Of a DNA stretch of 43,420 nt, positions 35,318 through 43,420 are shown in pieces (the first letter of the stretch is position 1; every line of letters starts with the position of its first letter). Position numbers and translations under genes: made by a program. Origin of the DNA: Chitinophaga pinensis (GTDB lineage Bacteria > Bacteroidota > Bacteroidia > Chitinophagales > UBA10324); NCBI GenBank assembly GCA_945903305.1, contig CAMDOA010000018.1, forward strand, positions 1 to 43,420, given 5' to 3'. Under the pieces are notes generated by a model. It made no database searches and was not told the DNA's origin. It saw only the letters and a list, made by a program, of their open reading frames with translations.

Positions 35318-36544
35318 ATGAAGCAAAAGCAAATACGAATTCAGGATTATAATTATGAACTGCCAACGGAATTAATTGCGCTGTATCCATTGCCGCAACG
35401 GGATGAAGCGAGAGTGATTGTTTATCGTGACGGAGCAATCACTGAAAAAGTTTTTTCGCAGGTTGCAGACATAATTCCTGCTGAAACATTACTGGTGTTT
35501 AATGACACGAAAGTGATTCGCGCGCGCTTGTTTTTTAAATCGGGTTCGGGTGCAACGATTGAAATATTTTGTCTGGAGCCTGTTACACCTTTTACTGATT
35601 TGCGGCTTGCGGTTTTTGTGCACGAACCAACGGTGTGGCGATGCATGGTGGGCAATGCAAAACGATGGAAGGGCGATTCGCTTGAAAAGTTTTTTTCGAT
35701 TGATAATTCCATTTCAAAACTGTACGCTTCATTGGTAGAAAAAGAAGGAGAAACTTTCCTGATAAAATTTGAATGGGACAATTATGATTTCAGTTTTGCT
35801 TCAGTGATTGAAACAGCGGGATTAATTCCGTTGCCGCCATACATGCGGAGAGAGGCTGAACTGAAAGATGCTGATTCATACCAGACTATTTTCGGACAAC
35901 AAGATGGTTCAGTTGCTGCACCTACCGCAGGATTGCATTTTACCGAAGAAGTTTTTGAATCACTGAAGCAAAATAAAATTGAAACCGCATTTCTCACACT
36001 GCATGTCGGCGCCGGAACTTTTCGTCCGGTGAAAACCGAAACGCTCGAAGGACATCAAATGCATGGTGAACGGATTTATGTGAATCGCATTTTCATTGAG
36101 AATTTATTGAAACATATTTCAGTCGGCAAGTCGATTGCTGCGATTGGCACAACCTCGCTACGAACACTTGAAAGCTTGTACTGGTTTGGTGTAAAATATT
36201 CGCTCGGTGATAAATCATTTGAACTGAATCAGTGGGAAGTATATGAATCTTCAATATCTGAAACGACCATGACAGCAACTGAAGCATTGCAATCGCTAAT
36301 TAAATATTTAGACACAGAAGGAAAATTTGAATTGAGTTGCACCACTCATTTGTTGTGTGCGCCGGGTTATCAGTTCAGAACAACTGATATTCTGTTCACC
36401 AATTTTCATTTGCCGCAAAGCACTTTACTCCTGCTTGTTTCCGCATTCATTGGTGATGACTGGAAAAAAGTTTATGACTTTGCGCTTGAAAATCGCTTCC
36501 GGTTTTTATCGTATGGCGATACTTCGGTATTATTTCGGAAATAA
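35318..36544 (+). CDS. queA: tRNA preQ1(34) S-adenosylmethionine ribosyltransferase-isomerase
   Basis: A 408-residue QueA, which transfers and rearranges the ribosyl part of SAM onto preQ1 at tRNA position 34 to give epoxyqueuosine. Motifs seen: LIALYPLPQRDEARVIVY, LLVFNDTKVIRARL, AAPTAGLHFT, TLHVGAGTFRPV, and near the end TDILFTNFHLPQSTLLLLVSAF. I use the ATG at 35318 (MKQKQIRIQDYNYELP), which matches the family start; the frame is open upstream to 35237, but those residues look non-coding. The protein is about 50 residues longer than E. coli QueA (356). It converges on creD with 14 nt between the stops. Confidence 0.95.
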   Translation: MKQKQIRIQDYNYELPTELIALYPLPQRDEARVIVYRDGAITEKVFSQVADIIPAETLLVFNDTKVIRARLFFKSGSGATIEIFCLEPVTPFTDLRLAVFVHEPTVWRCMVGNAKRWKGDSLEKFFSIDNSISKLYASLVEKEGETFLIKFEWDNYDFSFASVIETAGLIPLPPYMRREAELKDADSYQTIFGQQDGSVAAPTAGLHFTEEVFESLKQNKIETAFLTLHVGAGTFRPVKTETLEGHQMHGERIYVNRIFIENLLKHISVGKSIAAIGTTSLRTLESLYWFGVKYSLGDKSFELNQWEVYESSISETTMTATEALQSLIKYLDTEGKFELSCTTHLLCAPGYQFRTTDILFTNFHLPQSTLLLLVSAFIGDDWKKVYDFALENRFRFLSYGDTSVLFRK

Positions 36545-36558
36545 AATTTTTACACTTT

Positions 36559-37926
36559 TTATTCTTCTGTTTTCTCGCCGGTGATATTATACCAGTTCAC
36601 TTTCCGGGTCAGGTAAATGATAGTGGAGAGAATCAGAAACAATCCAATACTTCCCAGCAGCAATGAATAATCTTCGAGTTGCAGCAATGAATAAAAGAAT
36701 CCATAGAGCAATGCAAGCACTGAAGAGAATATAACTGTGAGTATTGTATTTTGAAAAACATACTTTGCATAAAAAGTAATGAGCGAAAGAATGGCTACAC
36801 TACCAATGAGGTAAGCAGTATTGAACGGAAGGTGTTCAGAAACAGAAAGCAGCAATACATAAAACAAACAGACAGCAAATCCAACCAGTAAGTATTGAAT
36901 CGGGTGAATTCGTTTTTTTTTCAGCACTTCAATAAAGAAGAACGACAGAAATGTGATGATGATAAACATCAAACAATATTTTACTGAGCGCATGGTTTTT
37001 AAATATTCATCAACCGGCAATAATAATTTTACTCCGAATGATGATGAGCCATTGTCGTTGTTGCTATATTCATCAGTATTTGTTCCGGATATGTAAGAAC
37101 CTAAACCTTGTTGAGGATAATTGCGGTTTAGTTGTAACACTTTCCAGTTTGCAGTAAACCCTTTTGAGCTGATATCTCTTGTGTCGGGCAGAAATGAACC
37201 ATCGAAACTCGGGCTTTCCCATGTTGATTGTAAGGCCACAGATGTTTCTTTTCCGAATGGAAGAAAACTGAGCGATGTGCTACCGTTCAGATTAATATCG
37301 AATTCGAAATCGTAAGTTTCTTTATTTCCCAAATCAAATTCAAACCCTGCACCCGAAGCAAGAATATCATGAGATGGCAATCCGGGATTGATGTTGAATA
37401 TTGAATCGTTCCATTTCACATTTATATTATCGTTTATTCCTTTCATATCAGAAATACCGAGTGAAATAAATGATTTATTGAACAAATAATTTTCGGGTGC
37501 AATGGTAAGTGCTTTAATATTGGGGTAAGAAAATTTTCCTTTAACATGAAGCTTAGAATTGTAAAGTACAACCACATAAATTCCACGAGATCTTTTTTCA
37601 GGCGTAACTGTTCCGGTAATGTTTAATTCATCAGGCAAAAAATGCGCATAGTTGATTTCGCGATACTCAACTCCCTTCGAATCTTTTGAGTAAGTGTAGT
37701 ATGGAATGGAAAGAACAGGACCACCAATGGTTTGACTTTCGCCCCACTTTGAACTCACCTCTTCCATGGCACCATCACGCAAACTCTGCCGCTCATACAC
37801 CAGTGAGGTGAGCATTTCTGTTGGAATAATTAATAATAAAATGAGAAAGGCAATAGATAAAAGTTTGAGTGTAACCGAGCGGCGCACCCAATTATTAAAT
37901 CGTTCGAATACCGATGGTTTTTCCAT
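36559..37926 (-). CDS. creD: CreD-like inner membrane protein
   Basis: A 455-residue CreD family protein. The N-terminal helix (about 19-38, LLSIAFLILLLIIPTEMLTS) is followed by VYERQSLRDGAMEEVSSKWG and QTIGGPVLSIPYYTY, the most conserved part of the family, then a large beta-rich periplasmic domain (about 70-305) and five or six hydrophobic helices at the C-terminus. In Enterobacteria CreD is controlled by CreBC and affects envelope integrity and colicin E2 tolerance; its molecular activity is not known. No creBC or other two-component genes are nearby, so the regulation here is unknown. Confidence 0.87.
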   Translation of the reverse strand: MEKPSVFERFNNWVRRSVTLKLLSIAFLILLLIIPTEMLTSLVYERQSLRDGAMEEVSSKWGESQTIGGPVLSIPYYTYSKDSKGVEYREINYAHFLPDELNITGTVTPEKRSRGIYVVVLYNSKLHVKGKFSYPNIKALTIAPENYLFNKSFISLGISDMKGINDNINVKWNDSIFNINPGLPSHDILASGAGFEFDLGNKETYDFEFDINLNGSTSLSFLPFGKETSVALQSTWESPSFDGSFLPDTRDISSKGFTANWKVLQLNRNYPQQGLGSYISGTNTDEYSNNDNGSSSFGVKLLLPVDEYLKTMRSVKYCLMFIIITFLSFFFIEVLKKKRIHPIQYLLVGFAVCLFYVLLLSVSEHLPFNTAYLIGSVAILSLITFYAKYVFQNTILTVIFSSVLALLYGFFYSLLQLEDYSLLLGSIGLFLILSTIIYLTRKVNWYNITGEKTEE

Positions 37927-38003
37927 TTAGAAAATTGTTTTGCGAATGTCAAACTACAAAGGTGTAAGATTATTATACAACGAACGAAAAATATTTCGCA
38001 AAC

Positions 38004-38032
38004 AAAAAAGGCAATCAGAAATGATTGCCTTT
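38004..38032 (-). terminator. Rho-independent terminator after ftsH
   Basis: An 11-bp perfect stem (AAAGGCAATCA / TGATTGCCTTT) closes a 4-base loop. Read on the minus strand, the stem runs into six T (38009-38004). It lies between ftsH and creD and should separate their transcripts. Confidence 0.85.
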
Positions 38033-38089
38033 CATTTTTTTGATTAACTGTATTCCAAATAACTAATCAACAGATCAACTAATAACCTG

Positions 38090-40147
38090 CTAAGCAAGCG
38101 GGGGATCTAATTTTGCATTCCACTCAATTTTAGTTTGCTGTGCAGGTTCTGCGGCAGTTTCGGTTTTCTTTTCTTCTTCAACTTCTTCTTTTGGCGCTTC
38201 AACAACCGGAATGTGTTTTATTTCCCATCGGCGCTTGCCGATTAATCTTTCCAAATCAACCATGAACAAAACCTCTTTCTTCAGTAATTCCTGAGCAAGT
38301 GCTTCTAACTGTTCGCGGTGTTCGATTAATATTTTTTTGGTGCGCACATACATTTCATCAATCAATTTGCGCACTTCCTGGTCAATCATTTTTGCTGTTT
38401 CTTCCGAGTATGGTTTTGTAAATCCATATTCATTATTCGGGTCGTAGTAAGAGATGTTTCCGATTTTATCATTCATACCATAAATGGTAATCATGGCATA
38501 AGTCATCTTCGTAATTTTCTCCAAATCATTTTGTGCACCAGTTGAAATACGACCGAAAGAAATTTCCTCAGCAGCACGACCACCCAATGTCATGCAAAGC
38601 ATATCCTGCATTTGCTCTGTGGTATATAAGTATTGTTCTTTCGGATTGTACTGCGCATAACCAAGCGCCGCAACTCCGCGTGGAATAATACTCACCTTTA
38701 CTAATGGGTCAGCATGTTCTAAAAACCAACCGCAGATTGCGTGACCGGCTTCGTGGTACGCAACAATTTTTTTCTCTTCAGGGCTGATGATTTTATTTTT
38801 CTTTTCCAAACCACCAATTACTCTGTCAATTGCGTCCTGAAAATCTGCAATTTCCACTTCTTTTTTTCCGCGGCGGGCTGCAATCAATGCAGCTTCGTTG
38901 CACACATTGGCAATATCGGCTCCTACAAATCCGGGAGTTTGTTCTGCTAAACCTTTTACATCAATATCTTTTGGTGTCTTCACATTTTTCACATGCACTT
39001 TAAATATCTGCTCGCGTCCAACTATATCCGGTTTGTCTATAGAAATCTGACGGTCGAATCTTCCCGGACGCATTAACGCAGGGTCCAATACATCAGGGCG
39101 ATTTGTTGCTGCGAGAATAATTACTCCTGCGTCAGTTGCAAATCCATCCATCTCAACCAACAATGCATTCAAAGTATTTTCCCGTTCATCATTTCCGCCT
39201 TGCATCACATTACGACCACGCGCACGACCAATGGCATCTATCTCATCCATGAATATTACACACGGTGCTTTCTCTCTTGCTTGTTTAAATAAATCACGAA
39301 CACGAGATGCTCCGATTCCAACAAACAGTTCCACAAAATCAGAACCTGAAATTGAAAAGAAAGGAACCTGTGCTTCACCTGCCATTGCTTTTGCCAATAA
39401 AGTTTTTCCCGTTCCGGGCGAACCGACTAACAAAACTCCTTTCGGAATTTTTCCACCGAGCGCAGTATATTTTTTGGGGTTTTTCAGAAAGTCAACAATT
39501 TCCATTACTTCTTCCTTCGCTTCATCTAATCCTGCAACATCGTTGAAGGTGACATTCACTTTTGTATTTTTATCAAACAGAGTTGCTTTCGATTTTCCGA
39601 AATTGAAAATCTGTCCGCCGCCGCCACCCATTCCACCTGCAACACGACGCATCACGAACAACCACAAACCAATAATGATAATTATCGGAAGCACTATTCC
39701 AACCCAATCGCCCCAATTTGCACGCTCAACAGGATATACAGGAACCCGATCAGCTTCAACAAAACTTTGTTGAGCCGCATCTAATTTTTTTGAGAAATCA
39801 TCGGGACTTAAAATATTGAAGTAATAATGCGGGCCTTCATTAACCGTATTGAAATTTGTTTTTGAAACAGTTTTATATTTTTCATCAGTGAGCCTGTCTT
39901 TCTTAACATAAACTTCAACTGATTTTCCGTTGAGCACTTCTAATTTTTCCACATCGTGTGTCTGCAACATTTCGTTGTTAAACTTTTCCCAACTGATTGG
40001 GACTGATGCGGGTTTAAATCCAATAAACTGCATTCCTATTAATATCACCGCAATAATTCCATATATCCAGTATATGTTAAATTTCGGGGGCTTTACATTA
40101 AGTTTATTTTTTTGCTTTTCTACTTCCTCGTTCTGATTCTCTGCCAT
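38090..40147 (-). CDS. ftsH: ATP-dependent zinc metalloprotease FtsH
   Basis: A 685-residue membrane AAA+ protease that degrades unassembled and damaged membrane proteins and some regulators. Two membrane helices (about 27-43 and 148-167) flank the periplasmic domain, and a Gly-rich linker (171-178) follows. The AAA module has Walker A GSPGTGKT (242-249), Walker B CVIFMDE (296-302) and the second region of homology [18 protein letters not shown]. The zinc motif is HEAGH (465-469). The C-terminus is Glu/Ala-rich and low in complexity. It lies 38 nt downstream of rsfS on the same strand, a gene order common in Bacteroidota, and has its own terminator. Confidence 0.97.
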   Translation of the reverse strand: MAENQNEEVEKQKNKLNVKPPKFNIYWIYGIIAVILIGMQFIGFKPASVPISWEKFNNEMLQTHDVEKLEVLNGKSVEVYVKKDRLTDEKYKTVSKTNFNTVNEGPHYYFNILSPDDFSKKLDAAQQSFVEADRVPVYPVERANWGDWVGIVLPIIIIIGLWLFVMRRVAGGMGGGGGQIFNFGKSKATLFDKNTKVNVTFNDVAGLDEAKEEVMEIVDFLKNPKKYTALGGKIPKGVLLVGSPGTGKTLLAKAMAGEAQVPFFSISGSDFVELFVGIGASRVRDLFKQAREKAPCVIFMDEIDAIGRARGRNVMQGGNDERENTLNALLVEMDGFATDAGVIILAATNRPDVLDPALMRPGRFDRQISIDKPDIVGREQIFKVHVKNVKTPKDIDVKGLAEQTPGFVGADIANVCNEAALIAARRGKKEVEIADFQDAIDRVIGGLEKKNKIISPEEKKIVAYHEAGHAICGWFLEHADPLVKVSIIPRGVAALGYAQYNPKEQYLYTTEQMQDMLCMTLGGRAAEEISFGRISTGAQNDLEKITKMTYAMITIYGMNDKIGNISYYDPNNEYGFTKPYSEETAKMIDQEVRKLIDEMYVRTKKILIEHREQLEALAQELLKKEVLFMVDLERLIGKRRWEIKHIPVVEAPKEEVEEEKKTETAAEPAQQTKIEWNAKLDPPLA

Positions 40148-40185
40148 TTTAATTTTGTTGTATCTGAGTATTGCTTTTTAAAATT

Positions 40186-40707
40186 TTATAATTCGTTATG
40201 TTCTTTCACAATTGCATCACACCACAAATCTTCAAGCTGATAAAATTCCCGTTTCGATTTTAAAAATATGTGAACCACCGTTGACACATAGTCTATCAAT
40301 ACCCATTCCGATTGTGCGATGCCTTCAGTGTGCCATGCAATTTCATTGAGGGTTTCCTTTGTTTTCGCAGTTACATTGTGTGCAATGGCTCTCACTTGTG
40401 TAGTTGAATCTGCTTCGCAAATGATGAAATACCGTGCTGCTGTATCCGGAATTTTTTTAAAATCTATGCTTGTGATTTTTTCTCCTTTTTTTTCCAGGAT
40501 ACTTTCGATGATGACATCATTGACTGATAAAGTTGCAGGTTTTGTCTTTGTCTGCCTTTTTGCTGCTACCTTTTTTACTGCCGTTTTCTTTTTCGCTGTC
40601 TTTTTCGCAACAGCCTTCTTTGCTGTTTTTTTGGGGGTTGTTTTTTTTGCTACTTTCAAAACTTCTATTTGCTTTATTTTTGGTGACTTGATAACAAAAT
40701 TAATCAT
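40186..40707 (-). CDS. rsfS: Ribosomal silencing factor RsfS with Lys/Ala-rich N-terminal tail
   Basis: A 173-residue protein. The C-terminal 115 residues are a standard RsfS (DUF143/Iojap) domain, with DIIESILEKKG-like start, FIICEADSTTQVRAIA and the hallmark EGIAQSEWVLIDYVSTVVHIF, followed by YQLEDLWCDA. RsfS binds uL14 on the 50S subunit and blocks subunit joining when nutrients are short. Residues 20-58 form a tail of KKTAKK/VAKKT-type repeats resembling histone H1-like proteins, absent from typical 105-125-residue family members. A TTG at 40659 (KVAKKTTPKK start) is an alternative start that keeps the tail. The ATG is only 6 nt from the divergent birA start, so at least one promoter must lie within the other gene. 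Confidence 0.88.
   Translation of the reverse strand: MINFVIKSPKIKQIEVLKVAKKTTPKKTAKKAVAKKTAKKKTAVKKVAAKRQTKTKPATLSVNDVIIESILEKKGEKITSIDFKKIPDTAARYFIICEADSTTQVRAIAHNVTAKTKETLNEIAWHTEGIAQSEWVLIDYVSTVVHIFLKSKREFYQLEDLWCDAIVKEHNEL
40675..40682 (+). promoter_or_regulatory. Candidate -7 element of birA inside rsfS
   Basis: TATTTTTG matches TAnnTTTG exactly and lies 31 nt before the birA start, within the 5' end of the opposite-strand rsfS gene. The nearest TTG upstream (40647-40649) gives a 25-nt spacer, longer than usual. Confidence 0.35.
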
Positions 40708-40713
40708 TCCAAA

Positions 40714-41481
40714 TTGATTGCCTCATTTCGCAACACTCTTTTCACTGGAAAAGTAATTCATCGGTTAGATGAAACACTTTCGACCAACATGTATGCTTCA
40801 CTTTTGTTGCAGCAAAAAAATGTGGCTGAAGGCACTATTGTCATTGCTGAAAATCAAACTGCAGGTCGTGGTTACTCAGGTGATGTTTGGCAAAGTGAAC
40901 CCGGAAAAAATCTGCTGGCAAGTATCATTTATAAACCTCATTTTATCAAAGCAAAAAATCAATTCTTTTTAAATCAGGCTGTTTCATTGGGAGTTTATGA
41001 TGCATTAAAAAATTTTACTGAAAAAGATTTGAAGCTCAAGTGGCCGAATGATATTTATTTCAAAGACAAAAAATTATGCGGGATGCTTATTGAAAATTCT
41101 GTTTCCGGAAACTGGTTACAACATTCAATCATCGGCATTGGGGTTAATGTAAATCAAACTGAATTTCCGGATGCAATTGGAAATCCGGTTTCTCTTAAGG
41201 CGATTACGAAGAAGGAATATTTTATTGAAGGTGTTTTAGAAAAAATTGCTGAACAGGTTGAAGTTCGTTACATGCAATTGCGACGAAATGAAATTCAACA
41301 ATTGCAACGCGATTACATGAAAGCACTTTATCGTTTGGAAGAAGAACATTTATATAAAACTTCAGAAGGAAAAATAAAAGCGAAAATTGTTGGACTAAAT
41401 CCTGAAGGGAAATTATTACTCGAAACAAAAACCGGTTGGAATGCTTATGGTTTTAAGGAAGTAGAATTTTTACTTGATTGA
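40714..41481 (+). CDS. birA: Biotin--[acetyl-CoA carboxylase] ligase
   Basis: A 255-residue class I biotin protein ligase without the N-terminal DNA-binding domain, so not a repressor. It attaches biotin to the carboxyl carrier protein via biotinyl-AMP. Seen: ETLSTNMYA, the biotinyl-AMP loop AGRGYSGDVWQSEPGKNLLA, LKWPNDIYFKDKKLCGMLIE and the IGIGVNVNQTEFP strand, then a small C-terminal domain (GLNPEGKLLLETKTGW). The start is a TTG at 40714: no ATG precedes the conserved LFTGKVIHRLDETLSTN, and the next Met lies inside the fold. It is divergent from rsfS with 6 nt between start codons. Confidence 0.93.
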   Translation: MIASFRNTLFTGKVIHRLDETLSTNMYASLLLQQKNVAEGTIVIAENQTAGRGYSGDVWQSEPGKNLLASIIYKPHFIKAKNQFFLNQAVSLGVYDALKNFTEKDLKLKWPNDIYFKDKKLCGMLIENSVSGNWLQHSIIGIGVNVNQTEFPDAIGNPVSLKAITKKEYFIEGVLEKIAEQVEVRYMQLRRNEIQQLQRDYMKALYRLEEEHLYKTSEGKIKAKIVGLNPEGKLLLETKTGWNAYGFKEVEFLLD

Positions 41482-41488
41482 ATTATTC

Positions 41489-41623
41489 AGCCACAGATTC
41501 ACAGATTGGCTCTGAAATTTATTTTTCAATTTAAAAATTTTCGAAAAGAATTTCACAGAGTTTCTTTGTGAAAATTGAATTATTCATTGATAAGAATTTT
41601 TGATAGAAAATAAATCTGTGGCT
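41489..41623. repeat. Nested inverted-repeat element between birA and gltX
   Basis: Outer arms AGCCACAGATT (41489-41499) and AATCTGTGGCT (41613-41623) are perfect 11-bp inverted copies. Inside are TTCAATTT/AAATTGAA (41525-41532, 41572-41579) and a 10-bp hairpin with one G-T wobble (41551-41560, 41564-41573, loop TTT). The left arm is followed by a second half-copy CACAGATT. It has no coding capacity. It resembles a dispersed palindromic repeat or small non-autonomous element, and could also act as birA's terminator. Confidence 0.6.
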
Positions 41624-41634
41624 TTCATTTTCAA

Positions 41635-41664
41635 TTGTTCATCCTTTGTGTTTGGTTATTTTTG
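41635..41664 (+). promoter_or_regulatory. gltX promoter (TTG-N19-TAnnTTTG)
   Basis: TTG at 41635-41637, a 19-nt spacer and TATTTTTG at 41657-41664 match the Bacteroidota consensus fully. The box ends 9 nt before the ATG at 41674, so the message is nearly leaderless and the longer frame from 41635 cannot be the true start. Confidence 0.75.
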
Positions 41665-41673
41665 CGGCTCATT

Positions 41674-43218
41674 ATGGTAAAACCGGTTAGAGTTCGTTAC
41701 GCGCCAAGTCCCACGGGACCGCAACACCTTGGAGGTGTTAGAACAGCATTATATAATTTCCTTTTTGCAAAAAAACATAAAGGAACATTCATTATACGAA
41801 TTGAAGACACTGATCAAACACGATTTGTTGAGGGGGCTGAAAACTACATGCTCGAATCCTTGAAATGGTGTGGCATCACACACGATGAAGGTCCAGGAAT
41901 TGGAGGAGATTATGGTCCATACAAACAAAGTGAGAGAAAAAATTTATATCGTCAATACGCCGACCAGTTAATAGAAAGTGGTCATGCTTATTATGCATTT
42001 GATACGCCTGAAGAATTGGAAGCTATGCGTGAACGAATGAAAGCATCTGGTATTCCGAATCCGCAGTATGGAGCGGCAACACGCGATTACATGAAAAACT
42101 CCCTGGTGCTTCCTCACGATGAAGTAAAAACTAAATTGGCAAACGGGGAACAGTTTGTGATTCGAATGAAGATGCCGCGTAAAGAAGAAATCAAGTTACA
42201 GGATTTGATTCGCGGTTGGGTGGTTTTTCAATCATCGCAATTAGATGATAAAGTTTTATTCAAGAGCGATGGAATGCCAACTTATCATCTGGCCAATGTG
42301 GTGGATGATTACCTTATGAAAATCACACATGTTATTCGTGGTGAAGAATGGTTACCTTCTGCTCCGCTTCATGTGATGTTATATAAATGTTTAGGTTGGG
42401 AAGATGTAATGCCGCACTTTGCACATCTGCCGTTGATACTCCGCCCTGATGGAAATGGGAAATTAAGCAAGCGCGATGGAGACCGATTAGGTTTTCCTGT
42501 TTTCCCTCTAAATTGGACTGACTCTGAAACAAAAGAAAACAGTATTGGATTTCGCGAAAGAGGATTTTTTCCGGAAGCATTTGCAAACATGATTGCATTA
42601 CTTGGCTGGCATCCGGGAAGCGTACAGCAAGAATTATTTTCGATGGAAGAAATGATACAACTCTTCACCATTGAACACATCGGAAAATCCGGAGCGAAAT
42701 TCGATTTCGAAAAAGCGAAGTGGTTCAACCACGAATACATGAAGAAGGCAGACAGCAAAATCCTGGCTGCTGAATTCAAAAAAGTTTTAACAGAAAAAGG
42801 AATTACTGATTCTGATGAACATATAGTTGCCATTTGTGAATCATTAAAACAACGCTGCACTTTCATTTCAGAATTCTGGGATAACAGCTTTTATTTTTTC
42901 ACCGAACCAACTGTTTACGATGACCAGGTTGTGAAGAAAAAATGGAATGAAAAAACAAAATCAATAATGAAAGAATTGAGCGCTTCACTTACTGCACAAA
43001 CTGATTTTTCGTTTTCAGGGCTCGATACTTTTTTACATTCATTCGTGAAAGAAAACAACCTGAATACTGGCGATGTGCTTCCCGTTTTACGAATTATGTT
43101 GAGCGGAACAAAAAACGGACCTGCGGTTTATGAATTAGCATCATTACTCGGAAAAGAAAAAAGTATTGAACGAATGGCAAAAGCAGAAGGTGAATTTGAT
43201 AAAATGATTTCAGTATGA
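41674..43218 (+). CDS. gltX: Glutamyl-tRNA synthetase
   Basis: A 514-residue class I aminoacyl-tRNA synthetase. The HIGH-like signature is PSPTGPQHLGG near the N-terminus, the second signature is KLSKRDGD (KMSKS equivalent), and DTDQTRFVEGAE and NVVDDYLMKITHVIRGEEW are family blocks. It charges tRNA-Glu; whether it also charges tRNA-Gln depends on gatCAB, not visible here. The ATG at 41674 (MVKPVRVRYAPSPTG) is chosen because the promoter lies just upstream. The stop overlaps the next gene's ATG by 4 nt. Confidence 0.97.
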   Translation: MVKPVRVRYAPSPTGPQHLGGVRTALYNFLFAKKHKGTFIIRIEDTDQTRFVEGAENYMLESLKWCGITHDEGPGIGGDYGPYKQSERKNLYRQYADQLIESGHAYYAFDTPEELEAMRERMKASGIPNPQYGAATRDYMKNSLVLPHDEVKTKLANGEQFVIRMKMPRKEEIKLQDLIRGWVVFQSSQLDDKVLFKSDGMPTYHLANVVDDYLMKITHVIRGEEWLPSAPLHVMLYKCLGWEDVMPHFAHLPLILRPDGNGKLSKRDGDRLGFPVFPLNWTDSETKENSIGFRERGFFPEAFANMIALLGWHPGSVQQELFSMEEMIQLFTIEHIGKSGAKFDFEKAKWFNHEYMKKADSKILAAEFKKVLTEKGITDSDEHIVAICESLKQRCTFISEFWDNSFYFFTEPTVYDDQVVKKKWNEKTKSIMKELSASLTAQTDFSFSGLDTFLHSFVKENNLNTGDVLPVLRIMLSGTKNGPAVYELASLLGKEKSIERMAKAEGEFDKMISV

Positions 43219-43420
43219 AAAAGAAATCAAAAAAGAAAGAAGACATTGCTAAAGTGAACCCTGAATTGCAGGGGTTGGATATCAGGTTTAATAAATTCGG
43301 ACAATTAATTTCAAGTGTATCTCTTGATGAATTGAATGGGTTCTTAAATAAAAATGTAAAGGATAGAAAATTGGAGGAGAAATTTGAAAAGGAAAAAAAT
43401 CAAACTCCGGATTTAAAAAC
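43215..43420 (+). CDS. Unknown Lys-rich protein, 5' part only
   Basis: Starts with an ATG overlapping the gltX stop by 4 nt (ATGA) and runs off the window end. The visible 68 residues begin MKKKSKKKEDIAKVNPELQG, continue with LDIRFNKFGQLISSVSLDEL and a charged, probably helical stretch NKNVKDRKLEEKFEKEK. No domain is recognised. The tight overlap with gltX and the conserved-looking LDIRFNKFGQLISS phrase suggest a real small gene translated together with gltX. Confidence 0.65.
   Translation, partial: MKKKSKKKEDIAKVNPELQGLDIRFNKFGQLISSVSLDELNGFLNKNVKDRKLEEKFEKEKNQTPDLK

Noticed and set aside
39231-39773. 180-codon frame opposite ftsH
   Set aside because: It is the complement of the conserved AAA module and has no independent signal.
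1-43420. CRISPR arrays, tRNA genes, transposases, phage or defence islands
   Set aside because: Looked for regularly spaced repeats, cloverleaf sequences, and integrase/transposase or restriction-type motifs; none could be supported.

Overview
The window is an AT-rich piece of a Bacteroidota chromosome, probably a Chitinophagales/Sphingobacteriales/Flavobacteriales-type organism; I cannot place it more finely. The evidence is three secreted proteins with Por/T9SS C-terminal sorting domains, the class-typical promoter (TTG, about 19 nt, TAnnTTTG) with no Shine-Dalgarno sequences, a NagZ-like GH3 fused to a beta-lactamase-like domain, and the FtsH/RsfS/BirA neighbourhood. Coding density is high and no gene-free stretch exceeds about 270 bases. 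I saw no tRNA, rRNA, CRISPR array, insertion sequence or phage gene.

Layout. 0.1-3.4 kb (+): LUD protein, LpxH-like phosphatase, beta-propeller protein and release factor 1, tightly packed. 3.4-6.85 kb (-): a five-gene sugar cassette (two FdtA/QdtA-like cupins, hexapeptide acyltransferase, GT2, DegT aminotransferase) that looks like dTDP-3-acetamido-3,6-dideoxyhexose synthesis and transfer, next to a GT-C enzyme (7.07-8.73 kb, +). 8.75-12.64 kb (-): two paralogous T9SS cargo proteins. 12.9-15.5 kb: a DNA-repair block with endonuclease III, a LexA-like self-cleaving repressor, and recA divergent from it. 15.7-17.2 kb (+): a Wzx-type flippase.

17.3-28.5 kb (-): a nine-gene, 11-kb run, largely with overlapping or few-base junctions, which I read as one operon for a modified surface glycan. 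From 5' to 3' it contains a PIG-L deacetylase, a GT4, HisH, a HisF2-type protein, a 1181-residue fusion (N-acetyl sugar amidotransferase plus two GT4 modules), a FemAB/GNAT-like transferase, a methyltransferase, an MBOAT O-acyltransferase and an SGNH-like partner. The HisH/HisF2/amidotransferase trio is the known set for turning an acetamido into an acetamidino group. The fusion to two glycosyltransferases is the most unusual architecture in the window.

28.5-35.2 kb (-): a T9SS-exported SGNH/PKD protein, scpA, an outer-membrane beta-barrel candidate and the GH3/beta-lactamase fusion. 35.3-43.4 kb: housekeeping genes queA, creD, ftsH, rsfS (with a histone-H1-like tail), birA and gltX, and the start of an unknown Lys-rich protein.

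Working together (inference): the two glycan loci, flippase, GT-C enzyme and acyl/acetamidino tailoring genes probably build a decorated cell-surface polysaccharide or glycoprotein glycan. In T9SS organisms such glycans can anchor secreted CTD proteins, and several of these are encoded here, but the sequence alone does not prove that link.
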